Shown here piece by piece: positions 1 to 7,912 of a stretch of 64,000 nt of DNA. The number at the start of each line of letters is the position of its first letter. Position 1 is the first letter of the stretch. A program made the position numbers and the translations under genes. Source of the DNA: Arthrobacter sp. StoSoilB20 (lineage in GTDB: Bacteria > Actinomycetota > Actinomycetes > Actinomycetales > Micrococcaceae). The stretch is taken from NCBI RefSeq assembly GCF_019977295.1, contig NZ_AP024651.1, positions 4,402,001 through 4,466,000 on the forward strand, given 5' to 3'. The notes under the pieces are model-generated. The model saw only the letters and a program-made list of their open reading frames with translations, was not told where the DNA came from and ran no database searches.

Positions 1-93
1 CACCTGATCCTCGGTGTTGCCATGATCGGCTTGGGTGCTTGGCTGGGCAGGGATGCCATGGACGAAACAACCACGACGCGACGGAGGATGTAA
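1..93 (+). CDS. C-terminal end of a DUF4383-like membrane protein (partial)
   Basis: The open frame enters from the left edge and ends at the TAA at 91-93. The 30 residues seen start HLILGVAMIGLGAWLG and end in a polar, Arg-rich tail (TTTTRRRM). A hydrophobic helix of the type HLxLGxxMIxLG followed by a short charged tail is what closes DUF4383 membrane proteins. A rho-independent terminator lies 28 nt further on, which supports a true gene end. The family call rests on very few residues, so only the presence of a membrane-protein C-terminus is well supported. Confidence 0.5.
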   Translation, partial: HLILGVAMIGLGAWLGRDAMDETTTTRRRM

Positions 94-120
94 CGGTTCC
101 ACGCACCTTGGTGAATCAAC

Positions 121-163
121 GACGGCGACCGCCTCCCCAGAGGGGACGGCCGCCGTTTTTTGT
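121..163 (+). terminator. Rho-independent terminator of the DUF4383-like gene
   Basis: A GC-rich imperfect stem (left arm from ACGGCGACCG, right arm ending CGGCCGCCGT) is followed directly by a run of six T. It lies just after the gene ending at 93. Confidence 0.75.
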
Positions 164-170
164 TCGCCAC

Positions 171-269
171 CGCCTCGCCCAGGTGCCACTTAATGGCAAT
201 GTTTGCGCTCCGGATTGTCACCAACTGCCATGTCGGCGCGCGTTTTAAGCGCTCGACGGCGGGTACCCG
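171..269. repeat. 99-bp intergenic direct repeat, copy 1
   Basis: This segment recurs at 2372-2470 with only five mismatches by eye. It ends in the 10-bp palindrome CGGGTACCCG, one base before the stop codon of the response-regulator gene. The two copies flank the two-component gene pair exactly. A third, strongly diverged relative lies around 21283-21330. It holds no open frame worth calling and no transposase, so it is an intergenic repeat of unknown role. Confidence 0.8.
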
Positions 270-270
270 G

Positions 271-957
271 CTATCCGAGCAGCCGGTGCTCGTAAGCGAA
301 TGACACGAGTTGAAGCCGCGTCCCGACGCCCAGTTTTGTGAGGACACTGCGCAGATGCGTTTTGACCGTAGCCTCGGATACGAACAAGCTTTCTGCCATG
401 GCACCGTTGCTCAAACCCTTGGCTGCCAAGAGGAAGACCTCCCGCTCGCGCACAGACAAAGGAGCCAGGACGGAAAGATCCGGCCCCGCAACCGGCACTG
501 TCCGGGCAGCATGCTGAAACAGGTCATGCACGGATCCTGGCGCGATGACCGAGTACCCGGAATAAACGGTCCTGATAGCCGCCAACAGAAACTCCGGTTC
601 GGCGCTTTTTAGCAGATACCCGCTTGCGCCCGCTTGGACGGCCTCAACCACAGCCTGGTCACGGTTGAAAGTGGTCAAGGCGATGATTTTCGGCTTCTCC
701 AACCCGTCACGCAACGCAGCATCCCAGAGGTGCTTGGTGGCAGTTACCCCATCCATCACCGGCATACGGAGATCCATGAGCAAGACGTCAGGCGGCTGCT
801 CTGTGGCGCGCGCCACCGCCTCGCTGCCGTCGCCAGCCTCCCACGCCAGCAGCATGTCCGGCTGGCTTTGAACCAACATCCGGATACCGGCCCGGAACAA
901 GGGCTGGTCGTCAACCAGCGCCACGGAGATCGGCGTAGGTGATTCAGCCAAGGCCAC
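271..957 (-). CDS. NarL/LuxR-family response regulator
   Basis: A 228-residue response regulator. The receiver domain (about 10-130) has the acidic pair D16/D17, the phospho-acceptor D62 in LLMDLRMP, the conserved Thr in ALTT and Lys in LLKS. The C-terminal LuxR-type helix-turn-helix (about 165-225) contains LSVREREVFLLAAKGLSN and VKTHLRSVLTKLGV. The GTG start follows GGGAGGAGCTG. Its start overlaps the end of the upstream kinase by 14 nt, so the two are translated together. It should be phosphorylated by that kinase and control transcription. The target is not visible: neither neighbour is a transporter or drug pump. The gene ends next to repeat copy 1. Confidence 0.93.
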   Translation of the reverse strand: MALAESPTPISVALVDDQPLFRAGIRMLVQSQPDMLLAWEAGDGSEAVARATEQPPDVLLMDLRMPVMDGVTATKHLWDAALRDGLEKPKIIALTTFNRDQAVVEAVQAGASGYLLKSAEPEFLLAAIRTVYSGYSVIAPGSVHDLFQHAARTVPVAGPDLSVLAPLSVREREVFLLAAKGLSNGAMAESLFVSEATVKTHLRSVLTKLGVGTRLQLVSFAYEHRLLG

Positions 958-2287
958 CAGCTCCTCCCGCCGGGGTCCGTGCTCCCAGATCCGTCAATGC
1001 CTCGGATGGATGGGAGGTAGGCTGCAGACTCGCGGTTCCATAGGGAAGAAAGGCAGTTACCCGAAACTGCTCGCCATCCGGGCCCACAGTCAGCCAACCA
1101 CCGGCGAGATGCGCGCGCTCCCGCATACCGGGAACGCCTCGTCCATACCGTTCCTTGGCCTGCCCGGCGTCCGTTTCCCCCAACGGAACGGACGCCGGCA
1201 GCGTGGAGGAAGCATGAAGTGTCAGCCCTGGGCCGCTCCAATCGAAATGCACCCGCACGGCGGTTCCCCGGCCGCCATGCTTCAGTGCGTTGGTGAGACA
1301 TTCCTGGACGATTCTGAACACTGCCAGCTGCTGACCTGCTCCCAGTTCAACGGGTACACCGCTCTCACTGTGCTCAATCTCAAGGCTGCCCTGACGCATG
1401 CGTTCCATCAGCGGTCCGACGTCGCTGATCAAGGGTTGTGGGGCAACCATGCCATCGTCCCTAACGCCTTCGATGACGCGTTGGGCATCAACCAATGCGT
1501 GCCTGGCTGATACGGCGATGTTCTCCAACGCGTCCAGGACAGGCTTCGGCTGACCTTTGCTCAGATACCGCGTGCCATCAGCCTGGGCCGTAATGACTGC
1601 CAATGAATGAGCCAGGACATCATGCAGATCGCGGGCGATCCGAGTGCGTTCCTGCTCAATGACCAGTTCGATTTCTGTTTCCTTAAGGCTGGCCTGGGTG
1701 AGCACCTGCGCCTTGGACAATGCCCGGCGGTCTTCATACAGGGCTGCAAGGATGCCGAGCGTGCCGCAAGCGGCGGCAACGAGCAACAAAACGCTCGACA
1801 ATTGCCCGCCGTAGTTCCGCAGAGCGAAACCATCTCCCAAATACATCGGCCTGAACCAACCAACTCCGTCGCCGTAGCGGGCGGAGATCATCATGTAGGT
1901 CATGACCAAAACGAAGAGGACATTAGCGGAGACGGCCAGGATTCTCTGCCTCTTATTGCCCGTCCACATGATGAACCCAAGTGATACAAAGGACCCCAGG
2001 TAGATCGCCCAATGGTTTGACAACATGGCCGGGACGATGTGCACGAGTTGTCCCACCAGCAGGACAGCCGTCAATCCAAGAGAAAGGTAGGGCTTCCACG
2101 TCGCAGTTCCTATCGCTGCCGTCATTACAAGCAGCGGTATGGCGCCTGGCCAATAGAAGCCCGGCCACGGCCCCATCCGGCCAGCTTCCCCCACACACCA
2201 CAGCACAAAGAAGATGGCAGCCGCCGCGGGGGCGCCCCAATGCCGGACAACTCTCAGTGTTCGTTCCATGCCAGTCAGGGTATCCAC
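944..2287 (-). CDS. Sensor histidine kinase, HisKA_3 type
   Basis: A 447-residue membrane kinase. About six hydrophobic segments fill residues 18-180 with no large extracellular domain, so the signal is probably sensed in or near the membrane. A short coiled linker leads to the HisKA_3 dimerisation motif RTRIARDLHDVLAHSLA with phospho-acceptor H222. The HATPase domain ends with GRGVPGMRERAHLAGGW, the G-box typical of the NarX/DesK group. The frame opens at a GTG (2287). An in-frame ATG lies at 2269 and neither has a strong ribosome binding site, so the start is uncertain by six codons. Forms a two-gene operon with the response regulator. The signal is unknown. Confidence 0.9.
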   Translation of the reverse strand: MDTLTGMERTLRVVRHWGAPAAAAIFFVLWCVGEAGRMGPWPGFYWPGAIPLLVMTAAIGTATWKPYLSLGLTAVLLVGQLVHIVPAMLSNHWAIYLGSFVSLGFIMWTGNKRQRILAVSANVLFVLVMTYMMISARYGDGVGWFRPMYLGDGFALRNYGGQLSSVLLLVAAACGTLGILAALYEDRRALSKAQVLTQASLKETEIELVIEQERTRIARDLHDVLAHSLAVITAQADGTRYLSKGQPKPVLDALENIAVSARHALVDAQRVIEGVRDDGMVAPQPLISDVGPLMERMRQGSLEIEHSESGVPVELGAGQQLAVFRIVQECLTNALKHGGRGTAVRVHFDWSGPGLTLHASSTLPASVPLGETDAGQAKERYGRGVPGMRERAHLAGGWLTVGPDGEQFRVTAFLPYGTASLQPTSHPSEALTDLGARTPAGGAGGLG

Positions 2288-2371
2288 GGCTTAGATGCGA
2301 ATCGGACCAAAACCCGATTCCGCCGGCGATCTCCACCTTAAAGCCAGCACAATCATCCTCCAGGAATTCCG

Positions 2372-2470
2372 CGCCTCGCCTAGGTGCCAATTAAGGGCAT
2401 TGTTTGCGCTCCGGATTGTCACCAGCTGCCATGTCGGCGCGCGTTTTAAGCGCTCGACGGCGGGTACCCG
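2372..2470. repeat. 99-bp intergenic direct repeat, copy 2
   Basis: About 95 percent identical to 171-269 and in the same orientation, at an offset of exactly 2201 bp. It ends with CGGGTACCCG two bases before the stop codon of the IclR-family gene. Like copy 1 it therefore sits at the 3' end of a minus-strand gene. Confidence 0.8.
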
Positions 2471-2472
2471 CC

Positions 2473-3294
2473 TTAGCGCGGGGCGCGCCCACCCAGCCGC
2501 GTTGTGACCTTTGCTGCTGCTGCGGAACAGGCTTCACCAAGGCTGTCCAAGGTGTCCTGGGAAACCCGGAACTTGGGAGCCGGAATCAGGACCGAGGCCA
2601 CAATGTCTCCACGATGGTCATAAACGGGCGATGCCACTCCGACTTCTTCAATGGACGTCTCCCCAAAGTTCACTGCCCAGCCGCGCTCCACGGATTCCTC
2701 AACCCTGGCCAGGTACGCCTCAATGGCATCCCCGTCCAGGCCTGGAAGGGTGATCGACCCGCTGCGCAGGAGCTGCCGCACACGATCTTTGTCCTCCGCG
2801 CCGAGGAACACCTGCACCGATGAACTCAGGGCCTCGTTGTAGCGGGCACCCAACGGAGCCAAGTGCTTGACCTGGTGCCGGCTGGGGATCTGCTCAACGC
2901 ACATGGACTCGTTGCCGTTCCACACCATGAGCGCGCTCGTCTCCCCCGTGCGTTCTGTAAGTTCGCGCAGCACGGGGTAGGCCACGCGGCGCTCTTCGAG
3001 TTCCGCCAGGAGGGGGCCCGCCATGGCGATCATCCCCAGCCCCAAGCGGAACCTGCGCGAATCGACGTCGCGCTCTACCAGGTTTTCCTGTTCCAGCGTC
3101 GCCAGCATGCGGGAGACAGTGCTCTTGTGAAGACCAATGCGCCCCGCGATTTCGGTGACTCCAAGGAGAGGCTCCTCAGCAGTGAAACTCCTCAGCACTG
3201 CAATGGCATTGACGATCACCGACGTGCTTTTGCTGTCACCATTGCCGTTGCTGTTGCTGCTCTCAGGAGTTTCGCCGGATTCAGTGGGGGTCAT
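2473..3294 (-). CDS. IclR-family transcriptional regulator
   Basis: A 273-residue regulator. After a polar N-terminus, residues 26-90 form the IclR winged helix-turn-helix (LGVTEIAGRIGLHKSTVSRM is the recognition part). The rest is the IclR effector-binding domain, with ERRVAYPVLRELTERTGETS, LGARYNEALSSS and RGWAVNFGETSIEEVGVASP. It lies next to, and in the same direction as, creatinase and the MHS transporter, separated from creatinase by a hairpin. The probable role is ligand-dependent control of the creatine/sarcosine genes. Candidate sites are the duplicated GTTGCATTCA elements upstream of the transporter. The ligand is not known from sequence. Confidence 0.9.
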   Translation of the reverse strand: MTPTESGETPESSNSNGNGDSKSTSVIVNAIAVLRSFTAEEPLLGVTEIAGRIGLHKSTVSRMLATLEQENLVERDVDSRRFRLGLGMIAMAGPLLAELEERRVAYPVLRELTERTGETSALMVWNGNESMCVEQIPSRHQVKHLAPLGARYNEALSSSVQVFLGAEDKDRVRQLLRSGSITLPGLDGDAIEAYLARVEESVERGWAVNFGETSIEEVGVASPVYDHRGDIVASVLIPAPKFRVSQDTLDSLGEACSAAAAKVTTRLGGRAPR

Positions 3295-3340
3295 GGGTTC
3301 ACTATATTTCGATTGGAGACAATCCCTCGGACAGGGCCAA

Positions 3341-3372
3341 GGCCGGTGGACACCACGCTGTGTCCACCGGCC
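3341..3372 (-). terminator. Hairpin after creatinase
   Basis: A perfect 13-bp stem (GGCCGGTGGACAC and its complement) with a 6-nt loop begins 6 nt past the creatinase stop codon. No T-run follows, so it may be a weak terminator or an mRNA 3'-end stabiliser that separates creatinase from the IclR gene. Confidence 0.6.
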
Positions 3373-3378
3373 GGGTCA

Positions 3379-4635
3379 CTAGGCTCCGATGATGTTGTAC
3401 TCAGGGCCGAACGGGAACTTGGTGATGTTCTCGGCGCCGTCATCGCCCACCACCAGGATGTCGTGCTCGCGGTAACCGCCGGCACCCGGCTGGCCGTCCA
3501 GCACGGTGATCATCGGTTCCATGGAAACCACCATGCCCGGTTCCAGGACGGTGTCGATGTCCTCGCGGAGTTCCAATCCAGCTTCACGGCCGTAGTAGTG
3601 GCTCAGCACGCCGAACGAGTGGCCGTAGCCGAACGTCCGATTGGCCAGGAGCCCGTGGCTGACGTAGATCTCGTTGAGCTCGGCGGCGATGTCCTTGCAG
3701 ACGGCTCCGGGCTTGATGAGTTCGAGGCCGCGCTTGTGGACCTCCACGTTGATGTTCCACAGTTCCAAGGAACGGGCGTCCGGTTCACCGTAGAACAGGG
3801 TCCGTTCCAATGCGGTGTAGTAACCGCTGGTCATGGGGAAGCAGTTCAGCGACAGGATGTCGTGTTCCTGGATTTTGCGCGTGGTGGCCCAGTTGTGGGC
3901 GCCGTCAGTGTTGATGCCGGACTGGAACCACACCCAGGTGTCGCGGATTTCGGAGTCCGGGAACGTCCGGGCGATCTCGTGCACCATCGCTTCTGTGCCG
4001 ATCAGGGCAACCTCATACTCGGTGATGCCGGCTGTGATGGCGTTGCGGATGGCTTCTCCACCGAGGTCACCGATGCGGGCACCGTGCTTGATCACCGCGA
4101 TTTCCTCGGCCGACTTGATCATCCTCTGCCGCATGGCAGCCTGCGCCACGTCCACCAGCGTTGCTCCGGAGAAGGCAGCCTGGATCTTGTTGCGGTTGTC
4201 CAGCGGCAGCGAATCATCTTCGACGCCGATACGGCGCGGGTTGATCCCGCGGGTCCGCAGAACTTCCTGGATGGCGTGGATGTAGTTGTCACGGCGCCAG
4301 TCCGTGTACACCAGGTTGTCGCCGTAGCTGCGGCGCCAAGGCATCCCGGCGTCGATATTTGCCGTAATGGTGACCGTGTCGTCCTTGGTAACCACCATGC
4401 CGTAGGAGCGGCCAAAGTAGGTGAAGAGGAAGTCGGAGTAGTACTTGATGGAGTGGTAGCTGGTGAGGACCACGGCGTCGAGGTCTTTCTCGGCCATGAT
4501 GCTGCGCAGGCCGCTGAGGCGGCGTTCAAACTCGGCGTCGGAGAAGGTCAGCGAGACCTTTTCGCCGTTGTTGAGGACTTTGGTGCGCTCGAGCTTGGCG
4601 ACATCGTTGACGGCCTCGTTCTGCGTGATGGTCAT
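3379..4635 (-). CDS. Creatinase (creatine amidinohydrolase)
   Basis: Hydrolyses creatine to sarcosine and urea (EC 3.5.3.3). The 418-residue protein has the two-domain creatinase fold: an N-terminal domain (about 25-165) and a pita-bread M24 domain. Long stretches match known creatinases from memory of the Pseudomonas enzyme: YHSIKYYSDFLFTYFGR, NIDAGMPWRR, QSGINTDGAHN, DILSLNCFPM, GYGHSFGVLSHYYGREAG, DTVLEPGMVVSMEPM and ENITKFPFGPE. The His in DGAHN (H247 here) corresponds to the catalytic His232. This distinguishes it from ordinary Xaa-Pro peptidases. The start is the ATG preceded by AAAGGAACCACC. An upstream TTG would place the ribosome binding site inside the gene. It lies 28 nt after the MHS transporter, in the same operon, and near sarcosine oxidase, which consumes its product. 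Confidence 0.95.
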   Translation of the reverse strand: MTITQNEAVNDVAKLERTKVLNNGEKVSLTFSDAEFERRLSGLRSIMAEKDLDAVVLTSYHSIKYYSDFLFTYFGRSYGMVVTKDDTVTITANIDAGMPWRRSYGDNLVYTDWRRDNYIHAIQEVLRTRGINPRRIGVEDDSLPLDNRNKIQAAFSGATLVDVAQAAMRQRMIKSAEEIAVIKHGARIGDLGGEAIRNAITAGITEYEVALIGTEAMVHEIARTFPDSEIRDTWVWFQSGINTDGAHNWATTRKIQEHDILSLNCFPMTSGYYTALERTLFYGEPDARSLELWNINVEVHKRGLELIKPGAVCKDIAAELNEIYVSHGLLANRTFGYGHSFGVLSHYYGREAGLELREDIDTVLEPGMVVSMEPMITVLDGQPGAGGYREHDILVVGDDGAENITKFPFGPEYNIIGA

Positions 4636-4663
4636 GGTGGTTCCTTTCAATGGGTGGGTTGTA

Positions 4664-6022
4664 CTAGTCCTGCAGCAGAGGCTTCTTGGAAGTCTCCGTA
4701 GCGAACAGGACTGCGATGAGGGAAACTATGGCGGCGGCCACGAGGTACCAGCCGGGGGCCAGTTTGCTGGCGGTCATGCCGATCAGGAGGGTGGCCATGA
4801 ACGGAGCGGTGCCGCCGAACAGGGCATTGGAGAGGTTGAAGCTGACGGCGAAGCCCGTGTACCGGACCTTCGTGGGGAAGAGTTCGGCGAGGAAGCTGGG
4901 CAGCGTGCCGTCGTTGAGGGTGAGCATGCCGCCCAGCAGGATCTGCACAAGGACAATGACCAGGAAATTGCGGGTGTCCAGGAGCATGAACGCCGGCACC
5001 GTCAGCAGGATGAAGAGGACCGATGCAGTGATCAGCATGCGTTTGCGGCCGAATTTGTCCGAGGCGATGCCCGTCAGGAAGATGAACCCGATGTAGCTGG
5101 CCAGGGCAATGGTGGTGGCCAGGAACGACTCCGTGGCGCCGAAGCCCAACTCCTCCGACAGGTACGTGGGCATATAGCTGAGGATCACGTAGAAGCCGAC
5201 GGCGTTCAGCAACACAGCGCCCGTGGCGATGATGAGCTGCTTCCGATAGGTCCTGAACATTGCCAGGGCCGGTGCCTTGACGTTGTTGTCCTTGGCAGCG
5301 AGTTCACGGAAGGCCGGCGTGTCCTCCAGTTTTGTGCGGATGTACCTTCCGATCAGGCCCATGGGCGCGGCGAGCAGGAACGGCAACCGCCAGCCCCACT
5401 CGTTGAGCTGCTCCGCGCTGAGTACTGAAGTCAGCAGGGCGGCCAGCAAGGAGCCCAGCAACAGTCCCGCTGCGGTGCTTGCAGGCACGACGGCGGCATA
5501 CAGTCCGCGGCGGTTCGCCGGCGCATACTCCACCAGGAAAGCGGACGCCCCGGCGTACTCCCCCGCAGCGGAGAATCCTTGAACCACGCGTACGAGGAGG
5601 AGCAGGACAGGGGCCATCACGCCGATGGTGGCGTAGCCCGGGATCAGTGCGATGCAGAAAGTGGCTACCGACATCAACACGATCGAGAGGGACAGCGCCT
5701 GCTTTCGTCCCAGTCGATCGCCGATGTGGCCCCAGACGAAGCCGCCGAGGGGCCTCACGAAGAAGCTGATGGCGAAGACACCGAACGTCGCAAGCAGGGC
5801 CGTCTGCCGGTCTGACTCCGGGAAGAAGACCGTGGAGATGATGCCGGCCAAGTAGCCGTAGACGGCGTAGTCGAACCACTCAACAAAGTTGCCGATGAAG
5901 CTGGCAGTGACCACTCGCCGTCGAGTGTCCTTGCTGACTGAAGTGTTGGGGCCTGGGATGTGGTTGGAGCCGGAGGCGGATGAGGTGCCTTGCTCGGCTG
6001 CCACAGAGGATTCATTGCTCAT
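4664..6022 (-). CDS. MFS transporter, metabolite:H+ symporter (MHS) family; probable creatine importer
   Basis: A 452-residue, 12-helix major facilitator. MHS-family signatures are clear: FIGNFVEWFDYAVYGYLA in helix 1, SFFVRPLGGFVWGHIGDRLG with the RK motif in loop 2-3, and GFSAAGEYAGASAF in helix 5. MHS members carry proline, betaine, citrate, ketoglutarate and similar small zwitterions or acids. Being the first gene of an operon with creatinase, it most likely imports creatine. That substrate is inferred from position only. The ATG at 6022 is preferred over the upstream in-frame codon at 6100 because GGTGGA precedes it and the extra 26 residues are not MHS-like. Upstream lie two copies of a GTTGCATTCA operator-like element. 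Confidence 0.88.
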   Translation of the reverse strand: MSNESSVAAEQGTSSASGSNHIPGPNTSVSKDTRRRVVTASFIGNFVEWFDYAVYGYLAGIISTVFFPESDRQTALLATFGVFAISFFVRPLGGFVWGHIGDRLGRKQALSLSIVLMSVATFCIALIPGYATIGVMAPVLLLLVRVVQGFSAAGEYAGASAFLVEYAPANRRGLYAAVVPASTAAGLLLGSLLAALLTSVLSAEQLNEWGWRLPFLLAAPMGLIGRYIRTKLEDTPAFRELAAKDNNVKAPALAMFRTYRKQLIIATGAVLLNAVGFYVILSYMPTYLSEELGFGATESFLATTIALASYIGFIFLTGIASDKFGRKRMLITASVLFILLTVPAFMLLDTRNFLVIVLVQILLGGMLTLNDGTLPSFLAELFPTKVRYTGFAVSFNLSNALFGGTAPFMATLLIGMTASKLAPGWYLVAAAIVSLIAVLFATETSKKPLLQD

Positions 6023-6043
6023 GTGTCCACCAAAATCATTGGG

Positions 6044-6075
6044 GTTGCATTCAACGCAACGCTGTTGCACCAGAG
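6044..6075. promoter_or_regulatory. Putative operator 1 upstream of the transporter-creatinase operon
   Basis: The core GTTGCATTCAACGCAAC (6044-6060) is a 17-bp near-palindrome with one mismatched pair besides its centre. It is followed by GCTGTTGCACCAGAG. It lies 22-53 nt upstream of the transporter start. A diverged second copy is at 6178-6208. The nearby IclR-family regulator is the natural candidate to bind it. The GntR protein is the alternative. Confidence 0.5.
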
Positions 6076-6177
6076 TATGTGTGAGCGGCGCCACGGTCAA
6101 GAGGCGGGGGAAACTTTACTTTCGGAGTTCTGCGAGTCCCTGGATATCTGATCGCCACCCTGGTCCACATTCCCAAA

Positions 6178-6208
6178 GTTGCATTCACAGCGACCCAGTT
6201 GCGCCAGA
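6178..6208. promoter_or_regulatory. Putative operator 2, diverged copy of operator 1
   Basis: GTTGCATTCACAGCGAC followed by CCAGTTGCGCCAGA matches operator 1 over most of 31 positions, in the same orientation, 134 bp further upstream. Two spaced copies would suit an IclR tetramer or DNA looping. No binding evidence beyond the similarity. Confidence 0.4.
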
Positions 6209-6224
6209 AGCGGCTCAATACCCG

Positions 6225-6662
6225 TCGCTCTCTCACATCCCCCGGCCTCCACGGGATCGCTCTCTCACATCCCCGCCGCTTCCCCATGTCGCTCTCTCAC
6301 ATCCCCCGCCCTCCATGGAATCGCTCTCTCACATCCCCCGGCCTCCACGGAATCGCTCGCTCACATCCCCACCCCTTCCCCGCGTCGCTCTCTCACATCC
6401 CCCGCCCTCCACGGGATCGCTCTCTCACATCCCCCACCCCTTCCCCGCGTCGCTCTCTCACATCCCCCACCCCTTCCCCGCGCCGCCCTCTCACATCCCC
6501 CGCCCCTTCCCCGCGCCGCCCTCTCACATCCCCCGCCCTCCACGGGATCGCTCTCTCACATCCCCCACCCCTTCCCCGCGTCGCTCTCTCACATCCCCCG
6601 CCCCTTCCCCGCGTCGCTCTCTCACATCCCCCGCCCCTTCCCCGCGTCGCCCTCTCACTTCC
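6225..6662. repeat. Tandem array of 14 units, period 32 or 33 bp
   Basis: Each unit contains CGCTCTCTCACATCCCCC or a close variant, followed by one of two fillers: CTCCACGGGATCG (32-bp units) or CCTTCCCCGCGTCG (33-bp units). The word TCACATCC begins at 6233, 6265, 6297, 6329, 6361, 6393, 6425, 6458, 6491, 6524, 6556, 6589 and 6622, with a worn unit at 6655. Mixed 32/33-bp units shift the reading frame, and C-rich low complexity explains the long open frames here, so it is not coding. The segment 6663-6800 between this array and the inverted copies shows nothing recognisable. Confidence 0.9.
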
Positions 6663-6800
6663 TTGAAGAAAGTTGACCGCGAAGGGTCTCCAGTACGGAC
6701 ACCAAGGTCGGCCCGACTCACGCCTTGAGATCGCGGTAGAAAGGCCGCGGGCAAACGAAGTGCGGATTCCCCGTCCAGTCGGCGGCGCTTTCAAGCCCAT

Positions 6801-7178
6801 GGGATGTGAAAGAGCGTCGGGCCCAAGCCAAGGGGATGTGAAAGAGCGTCGGGAGGGGGTGGGGTTATCCGGCAGCGCGCGTCCAAGCGAGGAACGAGCG
6901 AGCGCGAAGAGGATGACGCCCCCACCGGGCGACACGAGAGAAGATCACGCTCAAGCCAGGGGGATGTGAGAGAGCGACACGCTCAAGCCAGGGGGATGTG
7001 AAAGAGCGTCGGGGGTGGGGTTATCCGGCAGCGCGCGTCCAAGCGAGGAACGAGCGAGCGCGCAGAGGATGACGCCACCATCGGGCGATACGAGAGAAGA
7101 TCGCGCTCAGGCCAGGGGGAAGTGAGCGAGCGACGCGCTCAAGCCAAGGGGATGTGAAAGAGCGTCGGGGGTGGGGCA
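6801..7178. repeat. Inverted copies of the array motif inside a 156-bp tandem duplication
   Basis: The motif GGGATGTGAAAGAGCG (the complement of the array motif) occurs near 6801, 6832, 6961, 6993, 7113 and 7148, so these copies face the 14-unit array. A longer unit, from the motif through GGTTATCCGGCAGCGCGCG to a GAGAGAAGATC segment, is present twice at an offset of 156 bp (about 6830-6985 and 6986-7145), with a third partial copy ending near the GntR stop codon. No coding sequence is supported. Confidence 0.8.
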
Positions 7179-7185
7179 GGAGGGC

Positions 7186-7857
7186 TTAGAGGACCTTGCG
7201 GATGGTCTCTTCGAAGCTCACTACGTGGTGCAGGGCGAGGTCGGCGGCGCGGTCTTCGTCGCCGTCGGCTATGGCCGTGAGGAGGTCGGCGTGCTCGGAG
7301 ATGTGGCCGGAGACGGAGGGCATCTTCTCGAGCATGTGGCACCAGATTCGGGTGGCGAGGTTGTCGTACCGGATCAGGACGTCTTCGAGGTGGGCGTTGG
7401 CGGAGGCTTTGTAGATGAGCCTGTGGACCTGGATGTCGTAGCGCATGAGTTCCTGCGAGGAATTCTCCTGGCCTTCGAGATCACGAATGGCGGCAGCGAC
7501 GGCCCTCAGTTCGGAGCGCATGGCAGGGCTGGCCATGCGGGCGGCTTTCCGGGAGGCCAGGGGTTCCAGGAGCTCGCGGATTTCGGAGACTTCGGCGAGC
7601 TGGGTGATGTCCACGCCGGTGGCGAACGTGCCTCGCCGGGGGTAAGACACCACGAGGTGGTCGCTTTCGAGGCGCTTGATGGCCTCGCGCACAGGGGTGC
7701 GTCCAATGCCTAGCTCAGCGGCTATTTGGCCATCATTGATGGGGTCGCCCGGCTTGATGTCCAGCATGATGAGCCTGTCGCGCAACAGCAGGTAGGCGTT
7801 CTCCGCGAGGGACGTACCCTGTGGAGCTGATTCCAGTGCTTCCAGTGCTGCGCTCAT
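7186..7857 (-). CDS. GntR-family regulator with FCD domain
   Basis: A 223-residue regulator. The N-terminal GntR winged helix (about 18-80) includes ELGIGRTPVREAIKRLESD and the wing VVSYPRRGTF. The all-helical FCD effector domain follows, with the metal/ligand-binding pattern D(x3)H in YDIQVHRLIY, then HISEHADLLTAIADGD and ALHHVVSFEE. FCD regulators normally bind small carboxylates or amino-acid-like ligands and repress catabolic operons. It is transcribed away from glyA-sox, and the shared 150-bp gap contains a promoter with an overlapping palindrome, so it is the likely local regulator of the sarcosine operon. Ligand inferred (sarcosine, glycine or a one-carbon intermediate), not shown. Confidence 0.9.
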   Translation of the reverse strand: MSAALEALESAPQGTSLAENAYLLLRDRLIMLDIKPGDPINDGQIAAELGIGRTPVREAIKRLESDHLVVSYPRRGTFATGVDITQLAEVSEIRELLEPLASRKAARMASPAMRSELRAVAAAIRDLEGQENSSQELMRYDIQVHRLIYKASANAHLEDVLIRYDNLATRIWCHMLEKMPSVSGHISEHADLLTAIADGDEDRAADLALHHVVSFEETIRKVL

Positions 7858-7912
7858 TGCTCTCTCCCGGTAGTCGCACTCCCAGCCTGATGGATGAGTT
7901 ACGGCGGACCTG

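Noticed and set aside
171..2470. Composite transposon or integron
   Set aside because: Direct repeats bracket the two-component pair, but there is no transposase or integrase, no terminal inverted repeats and no visible target-site duplication. Recombination between repeats explains it better.
3379..4635. Xaa-Pro aminopeptidase
   Set aside because: The fold is shared, but the sequence matches creatinase throughout, with the creatinase catalytic His in DGAHN, and it stands beside sarcosine oxidase genes.
2863..4701. 612-residue open frame on the plus strand
   Set aside because: It is the antisense of the IclR and creatinase genes, both with clear family motifs. Long antisense frames are expected in GC-rich DNA.
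6225..6662. CRISPR array
   Set aside because: Unit length of 32-33 bp with a repeat word looks CRISPR-like, but the fillers are only two alternating low-complexity sequences of 13-14 bp, not unique spacers, and there is no cas gene.
5889..6728. Protein made of SHIPRPP-type repeats on the plus strand across the array
   Set aside because: All three plus frames and some minus frames stay open because the C-rich repeat lacks stop codons. Units of 32 bp shift the frame, there is no ribosome binding site, and the start lies inside the transporter gene.
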